A DNA stretch of 64,000 nucleotides from contig NZ_JAVDSH010000003.1 in NCBI RefSeq assembly GCF_031455195.1, positions 1-64,000 of the forward strand. Direction: 5' to 3'. This document shows positions 29,681-38,803 of the stretch, piece after piece. Positions within the stretch are counted from its first letter, which is position 1. Every line of letters starts with the position of its first letter. The position numbers and the translations under genes were made by a program. This stretch comes from Arthrobacter nitroguajacolicus_D (GTDB taxonomy: Bacteria > Actinomycetota > Actinomycetes > Actinomycetales > Micrococcaceae). The notes beneath the pieces are model-generated. The model was not told the origin of the DNA. It was given only the letters and a program-made list of their open reading frames with translations, and searched no databases.

Positions 29681-30337
29681 ATGAAAATCGCTGTGCTGGG
29701 TACGGGAATGGTCGGGCACGCGCTCGCCGGAAAACTGGTCACCTTGGGCCATGAAGTCACCATGGGTTCCCGCGAGGCCGGCAACCCCAAGGGCACGGAA
29801 TGGGCCGCCAAAGCCGGTGCAGGGGCTAGCGCAGGCTCGTTCGCGGAAGCCTGCGCACAGTCCAACCTGATCATCAATGCCACACCCGGTACCGTTAGCC
29901 TGTCTGTCCTGGCCGAGGCGGGCGACGCCACCATGGATGGCAAGATCCTGCTGGACGTCTCCAACCCGTTGGATTCATCAAAGGGGTTCCCTCCCCCGCT
30001 CACGGTCTGCAATACGGACAGCATCGCCGAAACCATCCAAAGGGCCCACCCCGGAGTCAGGGTAGTGAAGTCGCTGAACACCGTCACCGCACCGGTCATG
30101 GTGGATCCTGGCCGGCTCCCGGGCCCACACGACATTTTCATGGCCGGTGACGACGCTGACGCCAAGGCTGTGGTCTCCGGCCTGCTCCAGGAATTCGGTT
30201 GGACTCCCCCGCACATCCGGGACCTGGGCGGCCTGGACGCCGCACGCGCAATGGAGATGTGGCTCTCCCTCTGGTTGCGTATTTTCATGCAGCAGCACCA
30301 AGGGAAGATGTTCAACATCGGCATCGTGTCCGAATAG
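29681..30337 (+). CDS. F420/NADP oxidoreductase-like Rossmann protein
   Basis: The 218-residue protein has an N-terminal dinucleotide fold (VLGTGMVGHALAGKL; the loop GSREAG after the second strand suits NADP) and matches the family of NADPH-dependent F420 reductases. It contains SLNTVTAPVM near 130 and a C-terminal helical part. Many members in organisms without F420 are of unknown specificity. The ATG has AGGAG seven bases upstream. It is monocistronic with a strong terminator downstream. Confidence 0.85.
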   Translation: MKIAVLGTGMVGHALAGKLVTLGHEVTMGSREAGNPKGTEWAAKAGAGASAGSFAEACAQSNLIINATPGTVSLSVLAEAGDATMDGKILLDVSNPLDSSKGFPPPLTVCNTDSIAETIQRAHPGVRVVKSLNTVTAPVMVDPGRLPGPHDIFMAGDDADAKAVVSGLLQEFGWTPPHIRDLGGLDAARAMEMWLSLWLRIFMQQHQGKMFNIGIVSE

Positions 30338-30349
30338 GCCCATCCTGCA

Positions 30350-30388
30350 GCAAAGGCACGCCCCCCAAACATGGGGGCGTGCCTTTGC
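30350..30388. terminator. Bidirectional terminator
   Basis: GCAAAGGCACGCCCCC (30350-30365) and its exact complement (30373-30388) form a 16-bp stem with a seven-base loop between the convergent F420-reductase-like gene and the ABC transporter operon. Confidence 0.9.
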
Positions 30389-30418
30389 CGTGGCTCTTGC
30401 GCCGGGAGGAATGCCGGC

Positions 30419-32125
30419 TTAGCCGCCCAGCAGCGCCCGGTGCGCTTCCCGCCGTCGTGCTTGTTCGTCCGGGTCCGGCACAGGCAGCGAGGCGATAAGC
30501 CGCTTGGTGTAGTCATGCTGAGGCGAACCCATCACATGGTTGCCGATCCCTTGCTCCACCAGCTGGCCCTTGTAGAGCACTCCCACCCAATGCGACAACA
30601 TGTCCACCACTGCGAGGTCGTGGCTGATGAAGAGCGCCGCGAAGCCGAACTGCTCCTGGATGTCCTTGAAGAGGTCCAGGACTTTGGCCTGCACCGACAC
30701 GTCCAGGGCCGAGGTGGGTTCGTCGGCGATCAAAAGCCGCGGGTTCAGCGCCAGCGCCCTCGCGAGGGAAGCCCGTTGCCGCTGCCCACCGGACAACTCG
30801 TGTGGGTAGCGTTGAGCATACGACGCCGGTAACTGGACTGATTCGAGCAGCTCACCGACCTTTTTCCTCGCTTCGGCGGCGCTCGGTTTCGTGTGGATGA
30901 TCAGCGGTTCCGCCACGCACTCACCAATGGTCAGGTGCGGGTTGAATGAGGCCGCCGGGTCCTGGAAAACGAATCCGATCTCCTTCCGCAGTGGACGGAA
31001 AGTACGTTCCTTGAAGTCCAGCATTTCGTAGCCGAGAACCTTCAAGCTGCCACCGGTAGTCCGGTTCAGGCCTGCGATGGCGCGGCCGATGGTGGACTTT
31101 CCGGAGCCGGACTCACCCACCAGGCCAAAGACCTCGTTCTCCGACACCGTGAAGCTGACGTTGTCCACGGCTTTGAACCCGTGCCGGCCGAACCGGCCCG
31201 GGTACTCGATGGTCAGGTTCTTCGCCTCGACCAGCACCTTGCCATCCTGGTGGAGACGCCCCCGGGCACCCTCAGAGGCCGAGTGTCGGCCCAAATGGGG
31301 CACCGCGGCGAGGAGCTTGCGGGTGTACTCCTGCCGGGGTTCGGCGAAAAGGACGCGGGACGGCGCCTCTTCCACCACATCGCCCTGATACATGACAACC
31401 ACACGGTCAGCGAGGTCAGCCACAACGCCCATGTTGTGCGTGATGAGCACAATGGAGGTGCCGTAGTTGTCCCGGAGGTCGCGCAGGAGCTGCAGGATTT
31501 CGGCTTGGACTGTGACGTCCAACGCCGTGGTGGGTTCATCGGCAACGATCAGCCCCGGGTTCAACGCGAGCGCCGCGGCGATGACGACACGTTGTTTTTG
31601 GCCACCGGAGAACTGGTGCGGGTAGTAGTTGACCCGGGTTTCCGGGTCCGGGATACCTACCTTACGCAGCGCCTCGGTGGCCCTTTTCTTGGCTTCCTTG
31701 GCGGAAACACGTTTCCCGTCCGTTGTATGGGCCCGAATACCTTCGGCAATTTGCCATCCCACTGTAAAAACAGGATTCAATGCCGTGGATGGTTCCTGGA
31801 AGACCATGGCGACGTCCCTGCCCCGGATTTTCCTGAGCGCGGATTTGCTGACGCTGATCACGTTGTGGCCGTTGATCACGACGGCGCCTGAGCTGATGGC
31901 CGTTTCCGGAAGCAAACCCAGAATGGTCTTTGCCGTGACGGTCTTTCCCGATCCCGACTCGCCCACAATGGCTACTACTTCACCGGCCTTCACATCAAGG
32001 CTGACGTCCTTGACGGCGTGAACGTCCCCGCCATCGGTGGCGAACGTGACCTGGAGACGGTCAATGGCAAGCACGGGCTCACCAACAACGGCCTGATCTG
32101 ACACATTTCCAAGGTTGGTGGTCAT
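30419..32125 (-). CDS. Fused dual ATP-binding subunit of peptide/nickel-type ABC importer
   Basis: This 568-residue protein contains both ATPase domains of a peptide-type importer (DppD and DppF homologues) in one chain. The first has GESGSGKTVTA, signature FSGGQKQRV and Walker B LIVADEPTTALD; the second has GESGSGKSTIG, LSGGQRQRASL and LLIADEPTSALD. Each is followed by an oligopeptide-type C-terminal extension. The start overlaps the permease stop by four bases (ATGA). It ends the operon of binding protein, two permeases and ATPase. The substrate is probably a peptide or similar solute; it cannot be told from the ATPase. Confidence 0.95.
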   Translation of the reverse strand: MTTNLGNVSDQAVVGEPVLAIDRLQVTFATDGGDVHAVKDVSLDVKAGEVVAIVGESGSGKTVTAKTILGLLPETAISSGAVVINGHNVISVSKSALRKIRGRDVAMVFQEPSTALNPVFTVGWQIAEGIRAHTTDGKRVSAKEAKKRATEALRKVGIPDPETRVNYYPHQFSGGQKQRVVIAAALALNPGLIVADEPTTALDVTVQAEILQLLRDLRDNYGTSIVLITHNMGVVADLADRVVVMYQGDVVEEAPSRVLFAEPRQEYTRKLLAAVPHLGRHSASEGARGRLHQDGKVLVEAKNLTIEYPGRFGRHGFKAVDNVSFTVSENEVFGLVGESGSGKSTIGRAIAGLNRTTGGSLKVLGYEMLDFKERTFRPLRKEIGFVFQDPAASFNPHLTIGECVAEPLIIHTKPSAAEARKKVGELLESVQLPASYAQRYPHELSGGQRQRASLARALALNPRLLIADEPTSALDVSVQAKVLDLFKDIQEQFGFAALFISHDLAVVDMLSHWVGVLYKGQLVEQGIGNHVMGSPQHDYTKRLIASLPVPDPDEQARRREAHRALLGG

Positions 32126-33135
32126 GGCTTTCCTGCCTCTGCCGGGGTCTCCGGCGTTCCTGTTTCCGGGTTTGCGGACGGTACCGGGGTCCTGCCGGCG
32201 CGCTTGCGGCCACGGATTCGGGGGTCGTTAAGGTCGTTGATGCTTTCTCCGACCAACGTCAGCCCCAGTACGGTCAAGACGATTGCAATGCCGGGGAAGA
32301 CACCCGTCCACCAAATTCCGGACGAGGTGTCAGCCAGGGCCTTGTTGAGGTCGAAACCCCACTCGGCCGCTGACGTCGGTTCGATGCCGAAGCCCAGGAA
32401 GCCCAGGCCGGCCAGGGTGAGAATGGCCTCGGATGCGTTGAGGGTGAACATCAGTGGCAGCGTCCTGGTGGCGTTCTTGAAGATGTGCCGTCCGATGATG
32501 CGCAGGCTCGACGCGCCCAGGACCTTGGCCGACTCCACGAATGGTTCAGCCTTGAGGCGGATGGTTTCGGCGCGTATCACCCGGAAGTACTGTGGCACGA
32601 ACACAACGGTGATGGAGAACGCGCAGGAAAAGATACCGCCCCAGAAACTGGACTGGCCACGGCTGATGACAATGGAGATCACGATCGCCAGAAGCAGTGT
32701 GGGGAAAGCATAGATGGCGTCTGCGACCACTACGAGGATCCGGTCAAGCCAGCCACCGAAGTACCCGCTGAGCAACCCCAGTGCGACACCCAGGAACAGG
32801 GACATGGCAACAGACACAATGATGACGGTTACGGCTGTCTGCGAACCCCAGATAACCCGCGACAGGACGTCGTAGCCTCCCACAGTGGTTCCCAGCAGGT
32901 GCTTTCCACCAGGAGCCTGCTGGGTGGGGAAGGAGCCGGAGCCATCGCTGAGCTGGGAGTATCCGTAGGGTGCCAGCAGTGGAGCGAAAATGCTCGTCAG
33001 GATGAACAGCCCACTCAGGACTACCCCCACAATGAGCATGCCGCGTTGGAGCCCTACGCTTTTCCTGAGGTGGGACACCACCGGTAGCCGGGAGAACAGG
33101 GGCTGCCGTGGCGGGGTGAGCGTTGGTGTGCTCAT
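32122..33135 (-). CDS. ABC importer permease, DppC type
   Basis: The 337-residue membrane protein has an N-terminal helix near 33-55 and five more in the transport domain, with the EAA-like motif VESAKVLGASSLRIIGRHI near residue 222. The ATG at 33135 is used; the frame extends 202 codons upstream but that part lies in another frame of the preceding permease and is not coding. It lies two bases behind that permease's stop. The C-terminal tail (from about 310) is rich in Pro and Glu. Confidence 0.95.
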   Translation of the reverse strand: MSTPTLTPPRQPLFSRLPVVSHLRKSVGLQRGMLIVGVVLSGLFILTSIFAPLLAPYGYSQLSDGSGSFPTQQAPGGKHLLGTTVGGYDVLSRVIWGSQTAVTVIIVSVAMSLFLGVALGLLSGYFGGWLDRILVVVADAIYAFPTLLLAIVISIVISRGQSSFWGGIFSCAFSITVVFVPQYFRVIRAETIRLKAEPFVESAKVLGASSLRIIGRHIFKNATRTLPLMFTLNASEAILTLAGLGFLGFGIEPTSAAEWGFDLNKALADTSSGIWWTGVFPGIAIVLTVLGLTLVGESINDLNDPRIRGRKRAGRTPVPSANPETGTPETPAEAGKP

Positions 33136-33137
33136 GG

Positions 33138-34229
33138 TCAGTACCTCACTCGGGGGTCGATGAGCGCGGCGATGATGTCCACGATGAAGTTGGTGACGGC
33201 CACGATGATGGCCAGCAGCACCACGATGCCTTGGACGGCCACGAAGTCGCGGGCGTTCAGGTACTGCACCAGTTGGTACCCAAGGCCCTTCCACTCGAAG
33301 GTGGTTTCCGTCAGGATGGCACCGCCCAGCATCAACGCGATCTGGAGGCCCATGACGGTAATGATGGGAATCAGTGCCGGTTTGTAGGCGTGCTTGGTCA
33401 CAAGCCTGTATTCGCTGACGCCCCGGGAACGACCGGCCTCGACGTAGTCCTTGCCGAGAGTGCCAATCACGTTGGTCCGCACCAGGCGCAGGAACACCCC
33501 CGCGGTCAACAAGCCGAGGGCGATGGCTGGGAGGACTGCGTGGGATGCGACATCTCCCAGTGCAGTGAAGTTGCCGCTGCGCAGGGCGTCCAACCAATAG
33601 ATGCCCGACGGCGCCGCGAGTCCGCCCATGGTCAGTTCCGTGCGGGTTGAAGCACGGCCCGCGACGGGGAACCATCCCAACCAAACGGAGAAGGTGAGCT
33701 TCAGCAGCAGTCCCGAGAAGAAGACGGGTGTCGCGTAGCAAAGGATCGCGAAGAACCGCAGCACTGCGTCGGGCGTCTTGTCCCTGTGTTGGGCGGCGAT
33801 AAGTCCGAACGGAATTCCCACTGCGAGCGCAACGATCAGCGCGTTGATGGACAATTCCAGCGTCGCAGCACCAAAGGTGGTGAGCACCTCGACGACGGGC
33901 CGCCGGTCTGTGATGGTGGTACCGAAGTTTCCGGTCAGGAGTTGGCCAAGGTACTCGAAGTACTGGACCAGGACGGGCCGGTCGTAGCCGGCGTCATGAA
34001 TACGCTGGGCCAGGACATCCGGAGGAAGCCGGCCGCCCTGTGCTGCGGTGATGGGGTCGCCGATGACCCGCATGAGGAAGAAGACGAGTGTCACAAGGAT
34101 AAAGACCGTGGGGATGATCAGGAAGAACCTGACCACGATATATCTACCGAGGCCACCCCCGGCTTTGGATTTGCTCTTTGGAGCTACGATGCCGGGCTCA
34201 GCCTCGGGCACCTCAATAAGTGTTGTCAT
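33138..34229 (-). CDS. ABC importer permease, DppB type
   Basis: The 363-residue protein has the typical DppB N-terminus (IVVRFFLIIPTVFILVTLVF, near 32-51, then a periplasmic domain with QYFEYLGQLLTGNFGTT) and about six helices. The coupling motif DYVEAGRSRGVSEYRLVTKH lies near residue 265. It pairs with the DppC-type permease two bases downstream. The gap to the preceding binding-protein gene contains a hairpin that probably lowers expression of the downstream genes. Confidence 0.95.
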   Translation of the reverse strand: MTTLIEVPEAEPGIVAPKSKSKAGGGLGRYIVVRFFLIIPTVFILVTLVFFLMRVIGDPITAAQGGRLPPDVLAQRIHDAGYDRPVLVQYFEYLGQLLTGNFGTTITDRRPVVEVLTTFGAATLELSINALIVALAVGIPFGLIAAQHRDKTPDAVLRFFAILCYATPVFFSGLLLKLTFSVWLGWFPVAGRASTRTELTMGGLAAPSGIYWLDALRSGNFTALGDVASHAVLPAIALGLLTAGVFLRLVRTNVIGTLGKDYVEAGRSRGVSEYRLVTKHAYKPALIPIITVMGLQIALMLGGAILTETTFEWKGLGYQLVQYLNARDFVAVQGIVVLLAIIVAVTNFIVDIIAALIDPRVRY

Positions 34230-34308
34230 TATTACCTGTATTTCCTGCCCGTGGATTGCGCGGGATTTGGCTCATACATGCTGGCCACGTTGGGTTGGTC
34301 AGCAAAGG

Positions 34309-34337
34309 AGGCGGGACACCTGGTCAGCGTCCCGCCT
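34309..34337 (-). terminator. Intra-operon attenuator hairpin
   Basis: AGGCGGGAC (34309-34317) pairs with GTCCCGCCT (34329-34337) over an 11-base loop, between the binding-protein gene and the permease genes. Such hairpins often protect the binding-protein mRNA and partly terminate transcription, giving excess binding protein. Confidence 0.6.
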
Positions 34338-34361
34338 TCCCTTCCCATTACTGAGGTGCGC

Positions 34362-35990
34362 TTACTTGGAAACAGTTCCGAGGCGGAACTTGAAGGACGG
34401 ATCCAGCGTCTTATCGACACCGTTCACGCCACTGCCGACAACTGCCACCTGGGCACCCTGGAGCAGGGGCAAGGTGGAGATGTCCTTTGCCAGCGCATTC
34501 TGGACATCCTTGATGTCCGCTTCACGCTTGGACTTGTCCGCTTCGGTGAGCTGCTTTCCGATGAGGTCGTTGACCGTAGCGTTGTTGTAGTGGTTCTTCA
34601 GGAAGCCGCCCTCCGGGAAGAACGGGGTTAGGTAGTTGTCGGCGTCACTGAAGTCAGGGAACCAACCGAACTGGAACAGCGGGTACTCGTCGGCGCGGCT
34701 GGCCTTGCTGTAAGTCACCCACTCCGTGGACTGCAGGTTCACAGTGAAGAGGCCGGACTTTTCCAGCTGCTCCTTGACCATGGCGTATTCGTCTCCGGAC
34801 GATCCGCCATAGTGGTCCGGGTTGTACTGAAGGTTCAGCGCAACTTTTTCGTTGATGCCTGCATCCGTCAGGACCTTCTTGGCCTTGTCCAGGCTGGGCT
34901 TACCGGCATCGCCGTAAGCGTCTTTGAACGACTCGTTGGCGCCGAGGAATCCGTTGGGGACGTTGGAATACAGGGGAAGGTAGGTGCCCTTGTAGACCTG
35001 GTCGGCGATGGCCTGCCGATCAACGAGGTTGGCGATGGCCTGCCGCACGGCAAGTGCCTTGGCGGGGTCTGCGCCGGTGGCCTTGGTTCCGAACGGCATG
35101 GTGTCGAAGTTGAAGGTGATGTAGCGGATTTCGCCACCAGGTCCGGTGAGCACCTTGACCTTGGAATCCTTGCGGAGGTCATCGACGTCGGTTGCGCTGA
35201 GGCTGCGGAAAGCTACGTCGATGGCGCCCTGCTGGATTTCCAGTTTCAGGTTGGTGGGGCTGGCGTAGTACTTGATGGTGGCGGCGTCGTTCGCGGGCTT
35301 GCCAAGGACACCCTTGTAATCGGCAAATGCCTTGAAACTGACCAGTTCGTTCTTTTTGTAGCTGTCGATCGTGTACTGGCCATAGAAAGCGTTGGCCTTG
35401 ATGATTTCATCGTCGGAGAGGATCTTGTCCGCCGGGAAGACTTCATCGTCAACGATCGGAGCGGCAGGGCTGCTGAGGACCTGGCCAAAGGTCTGGTCGT
35501 TCGCGTTCTTGAGCTTGAACACCACGGTGGTGGCATCCGGGGCGCTGACACTTTCGATGTTGGTCAGCAACGACGCCGGGCCTGCGGGATCGTTGATGGC
35601 TACCTGGCGGTCAAATGAAAACTTGACGTCCTTGGAATCCAAAGTGTGGCCGTTGGCCCACTTGAGCCCGGATTTGAGTTTGACCGTGTATTCCGAAGGG
35701 GCTGTGAACGACGACGATTCGGCGAGGTCGGGTACGGGATCGGCGCTGCCCGGCTTGGAATTGAGGAGGAACGAGTAGATCTGGTTCATCACCATGAACG
35801 AACCGTTGTCGTACGAACCTGCCGGGTCAAGGGAGGTGACCTTGTCCGTGGTGCCGTAGGCGATGGGGCCGGCGGCAGCCGGGGCGGATGATGAACCGCC
35901 TCCGGAGGGGCCGGTGCATGCCGTCAAGGCGAATGCGGAGATGCCCGCCAGCGCGATAACGCCGTGCAGGGCCTTCTTGTTCAGTGCCAT
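34362..35990 (-). CDS. ABC importer substrate-binding lipoprotein, peptide type
   Basis: This is the extracellular solute-binding protein of the importer, SBP_bac_5 family, 542 residues. The signal peptide ends with lipobox ALTAC (Cys near residue 24) and is followed by a Gly/Ser-rich linker. The N-terminal region has SLDPAGSYDNGSFMVMNQIYSF near 55 (as SLDPAGSYDN and MNQIYSFLL). Length and fold fit the DppA/OppA family. ATG 35990 is used, with AGAAGG about ten bases before it. A Crp-like site lies 114 bases upstream. Confidence 0.95.
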   Translation of the reverse strand: MALNKKALHGVIALAGISAFALTACTGPSGGGSSSAPAAAGPIAYGTTDKVTSLDPAGSYDNGSFMVMNQIYSFLLNSKPGSADPVPDLAESSSFTAPSEYTVKLKSGLKWANGHTLDSKDVKFSFDRQVAINDPAGPASLLTNIESVSAPDATTVVFKLKNANDQTFGQVLSSPAAPIVDDEVFPADKILSDDEIIKANAFYGQYTIDSYKKNELVSFKAFADYKGVLGKPANDAATIKYYASPTNLKLEIQQGAIDVAFRSLSATDVDDLRKDSKVKVLTGPGGEIRYITFNFDTMPFGTKATGADPAKALAVRQAIANLVDRQAIADQVYKGTYLPLYSNVPNGFLGANESFKDAYGDAGKPSLDKAKKVLTDAGINEKVALNLQYNPDHYGGSSGDEYAMVKEQLEKSGLFTVNLQSTEWVTYSKASRADEYPLFQFGWFPDFSDADNYLTPFFPEGGFLKNHYNNATVNDLIGKQLTEADKSKREADIKDVQNALAKDISTLPLLQGAQVAVVGSGVNGVDKTLDPSFKFRLGTVSK

Positions 35991-36103
35991 CTGGTGAACC
36001 TTCTGTTCGATGGATTGGGCGTGCCGCCGTGGAAAATTTGTGACGGCGGACACTCTTGATTCCACGATTCAACCAGACTTCCCAGGCTGGGAGCCCCGGA
36101 ATT

Positions 36104-36119
36104 TGTGATTCGAGACACA
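36104..36119. promoter_or_regulatory. Crp/GlxR-like operator
   Basis: TGTGATTCGAGACACA matches the Crp-type consensus TGTGA-N6-TCACA at nine of ten fixed positions. It is centred in the divergent region between the ABC importer operon and the caspase-family gene. Crp/GlxR regulators of actinobacteria use this consensus. A carbon- or cAMP-linked control is inferred, not shown. Confidence 0.45.
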
Positions 36120-36236
36120 AAATTTACCTTGCAGTAGCTTTCTTCCCCGCCCGGCAGCCATTGCCCACCCGCAGGGGTCGGAATATCGTTGATCCCGGGT
36201 GGTCAGTCAAGGGATGACGGTTCGAAGGACAGGCAC

Positions 36237-37064
36237 ATGGATAAGGCAGCCCTCTGCGTAGGCATCAACCAATTCGCTTCCCTGCCGCAGTCGAGCTGGC
36301 TCCAGGGCTGCGTGAACGACGCCAAGGACCTGGCAGCTGTCCTGGCGAACACCTACGGCTTCCAGGATTCGGCCATCACTGTCCTCTGCGACGAACAGGC
36401 AACAAAGCAGGCCGTCATGGCGGAGCTGAACAAACTGGTGGAAGCGGCGGAGACGGGGAAGACGACCCATCTCGTTTTCACCTTTTCCAGCCATGGCACC
36501 CAAATCCCTGATACCAACGGGGACGAGGAAGATAGCCTGGACGAGGCCTTCGCCTGCCATGACATCACCAGCAGCGGCGACGCGTGGGACCCGAACACTG
36601 TGATCTCCGATGATGAACTGGCCGCCGTTTTTGCCCGTTTGCCCGAAGGTGTCCTCATGGACGTTGTCCTGGACACCTGCCACAGCGGCACCGGGCTTAA
36701 ATCCTTGGACCTGCTTCCCGGCAGGCGTCCGCGCTTCCTCCCCGGGCCAACGCCGGAGGCTGCGATAGCGAACGAGGACAAGGAGCTCCGAAGCCTGCGT
36801 GACCTGGTCAAGTCCGCCAAGCTCTCGACTCCCGTGCTGATGGCGGCCTGCCGATCCGATCAAACGGCCGCAGATGCGTTGATCGAGGGCCGCTATAACG
36901 GTGCCTTCACTTACAACTTCCTGAAGTCACTCCAGGGCGATGGGACGTTGGGGCGGGCGGAAATCCTGAAGCTGGTCAGCAAAGGCCTGAAGGCCGGCGG
37001 CTTCGACCAAGTGGCGCAACTGGAAGCCTCGAAGGCAGCCCGCAAGGCCGCTTGGGGGGCTTGA
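36237..37064 (+). CDS. Caspase-family (C14) cysteine peptidase
   Basis: The 275-residue protein matches bacterial caspase-like/metacaspase p20 domains. The start motif ALCVGINQF lies near residue 5; the catalytic His is in FTFSSHGTQ near 84 and the catalytic Cys in LDTCHSGTG near 146, so the dyad is intact. The remaining fold ends with GAFTYNFLKSLQ near 222. There is no signal peptide or additional domain, so it is a single-domain cytoplasmic form. ATG 36237 is chosen because the domain begins there and AAGGA lies upstream. It converges on a gene with an HEXXH motif. Substrate and role are unknown. Confidence 0.88.
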   Translation: MDKAALCVGINQFASLPQSSWLQGCVNDAKDLAAVLANTYGFQDSAITVLCDEQATKQAVMAELNKLVEAAETGKTTHLVFTFSSHGTQIPDTNGDEEDSLDEAFACHDITSSGDAWDPNTVISDDELAAVFARLPEGVLMDVVLDTCHSGTGLKSLDLLPGRRPRFLPGPTPEAAIANEDKELRSLRDLVKSAKLSTPVLMAACRSDQTAADALIEGRYNGAFTYNFLKSLQGDGTLGRAEILKLVSKGLKAGGFDQVAQLEASKAARKAAWGA

Positions 37065-37084
37065 CGGCCCGCGTTGGGTGCCCC

Positions 37085-38722
37085 CTAGTCGCCGGTGCCG
37101 TGAAACCTGTCCCGCACGCCCGAGGACGCAGCCTGCTCAGCGTCGTGCTGTTGGTCCGAGCCGAATAACTGCCCTTGGCGGTCCCGGTCCATCACGGGCT
37201 TGAGTGCGGCGTACACCAGCCGCCCACCGGCGTCGAACCGCAGAAGCCCGCCACCACGGATGTCCACGTAATCCCTTTCGGTCCTCAGTCCGAGGCGCAC
37301 GTTCGCTTCGCGCCGACTCATCCGTACCGTTTGGATGAATGAAGCCCCAATCTCGGAAATGATGAACCCGTCCGGAGACACACGCTCCGATGTCCGGACG
37401 CGGGTGGAACTCAGTGGAGTTCTTCGCTCCAGCCTTGCCGCCTCAAGTAGCCTCGGGTTCTCCCACACGAATCGCTGCACTTCCTGGGGGTCCGATCCCA
37501 GTGCCGAAAGGCGGATGGGATAACGGAGCCCTTGGTAGTTGTCCACGCCGCTGATGTTGTACATGGACACCCGCCGGATGCCGATTGCGGAGAACTCCGC
37601 CTGCAGCGCCTCACGGTACCCATGAATGTCCTCGGGAACCATGTCCAGGTCGGCCGCAATGATGCCCCGCAGGAGATCACGCCAAGACACGTCCACCGGC
37701 GGCATGTATGAAAGGCCCCGGATAACCATGCGCAGGACACGGGTTGCCACCATCGAGCCTGACTCGGCTTTTTGCTGGAGGCTCTGCGCCTCCCCCAGCC
37801 TGGCGTTCCTTTCGGACCAGAGTCGTTGCACAGCGCGGAGCACCGCACCCACCACCACGGCGCCACGTGCATGGGGTTCAGGCAGTTCCTGCCACTGGTC
37901 CGGAACGGCCCCCACGAACGGCTCACGGAGTGGGCCCCGGGCGAACAGGTCGCGTGCGAAATCGAAAAGCGATCGCATCATCACCGAGTCGTCAACCACC
38001 TGCCCCGCTTCGAAACCGCCCCCGGCCGCTTCGAGCTGGCGGTAGACAACTTCCTGTGAAGAAAAGACCGAAAGGATGGCCACGATGTCGGCCAACGCCT
38101 CGTGCATCGCCAACTGTTCCATGGTGGCCAGCTCATCGGCCCAAGCCGGACGGAATCCGTCCAGGATCGCGTGCGTCACTTCGTGGGCCACGATGTCCCT
38201 GTAGAGGGCCGTGGGAACTTTGTATCCCATCCGATCCACCGAGCCGAAGCGGATGACGTTGCTTCCACGCTGGTATCCGGTATCGGTGGCAGTGACCAGG
38301 TCGCGTGCTTTGAGGACCACGCGCCCCTCCGGGTTCCACGGCATGCGCCTGCCCAGCGTGCTTTCAAAAATGTCCAGGGTGCTCATCGCCACCCCGTACA
38401 CATGTTGAGCCAGGAAGCGGGTGTCGTCCAGCAATTCCCGTAGTCCGTGCGGTGGTGGCTCGTCGACCAACTGCCACGGGTCCCCCTGACGGGTAAGTGT
38501 CACCGGGGATACGTTGGTACCGCGCCACTTCCGAATGTGAATGGCGTAGCGGTGCCCGGTGGGTCCGCGCCTCAGCCGTTCCACAGGGATCCGAACCCGC
38601 GCCGTCAGCGGAGCAGCACCGGCCGCTCCAATCGGCCCTTCAGCCAGGACAGTCACCGTGACCATCTGCCCGGCTTTAACGTCTCCCGGGCCCTTCTTTG
38701 GAAATGCCACAGTCATCGCCAT
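37085..38722 (-). CDS. Uncharacterised HEXXH metallopeptidase-like protein
   Basis: I do not recognise a named family, but this 545-residue protein has a zinc-peptidase core. HEVTH (in IVAHEVTHAILDGF) lies near residue 185 and HEALAD about 25 residues later could provide the third (Glu) ligand, as in gluzincins. A strand-rich N-terminal domain (1-90) precedes it and a C-terminal domain (about 350-520) follows. No signal peptide or membrane helix is visible. The frame opens with TTG at 38740; ATG 38722 or 38716 is more likely. It converges on the caspase-family gene 20 bases away. Peptidase activity is inferred from the motif only. Confidence 0.65.
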   Translation of the reverse strand: MAMTVAFPKKGPGDVKAGQMVTVTVLAEGPIGAAGAAPLTARVRIPVERLRRGPTGHRYAIHIRKWRGTNVSPVTLTRQGDPWQLVDEPPPHGLRELLDDTRFLAQHVYGVAMSTLDIFESTLGRRMPWNPEGRVVLKARDLVTATDTGYQRGSNVIRFGSVDRMGYKVPTALYRDIVAHEVTHAILDGFRPAWADELATMEQLAMHEALADIVAILSVFSSQEVVYRQLEAAGGGFEAGQVVDDSVMMRSLFDFARDLFARGPLREPFVGAVPDQWQELPEPHARGAVVVGAVLRAVQRLWSERNARLGEAQSLQQKAESGSMVATRVLRMVIRGLSYMPPVDVSWRDLLRGIIAADLDMVPEDIHGYREALQAEFSAIGIRRVSMYNISGVDNYQGLRYPIRLSALGSDPQEVQRFVWENPRLLEAARLERRTPLSSTRVRTSERVSPDGFIISEIGASFIQTVRMSRREANVRLGLRTERDYVDIRGGGLLRFDAGGRLVYAALKPVMDRDRQGQLFGSDQQHDAEQAASSGVRDRFHGTGD

Positions 38723-38803
38723 CCCGATTGCGGACCCCAAACACCGCAGCGGAAGCGCGGCTTAGCCCAGTATGGAGGCCGTCCAATCCGGAGGCAATGG
38801 TCC

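Noticed and set aside
33136..33741. 202-codon N-terminal extension of the DppC-type permease
   Set aside because: It overlaps the DppB-type gene in another frame and has an arginine/histidine-rich non-protein-like composition; the permease starts at 33135.
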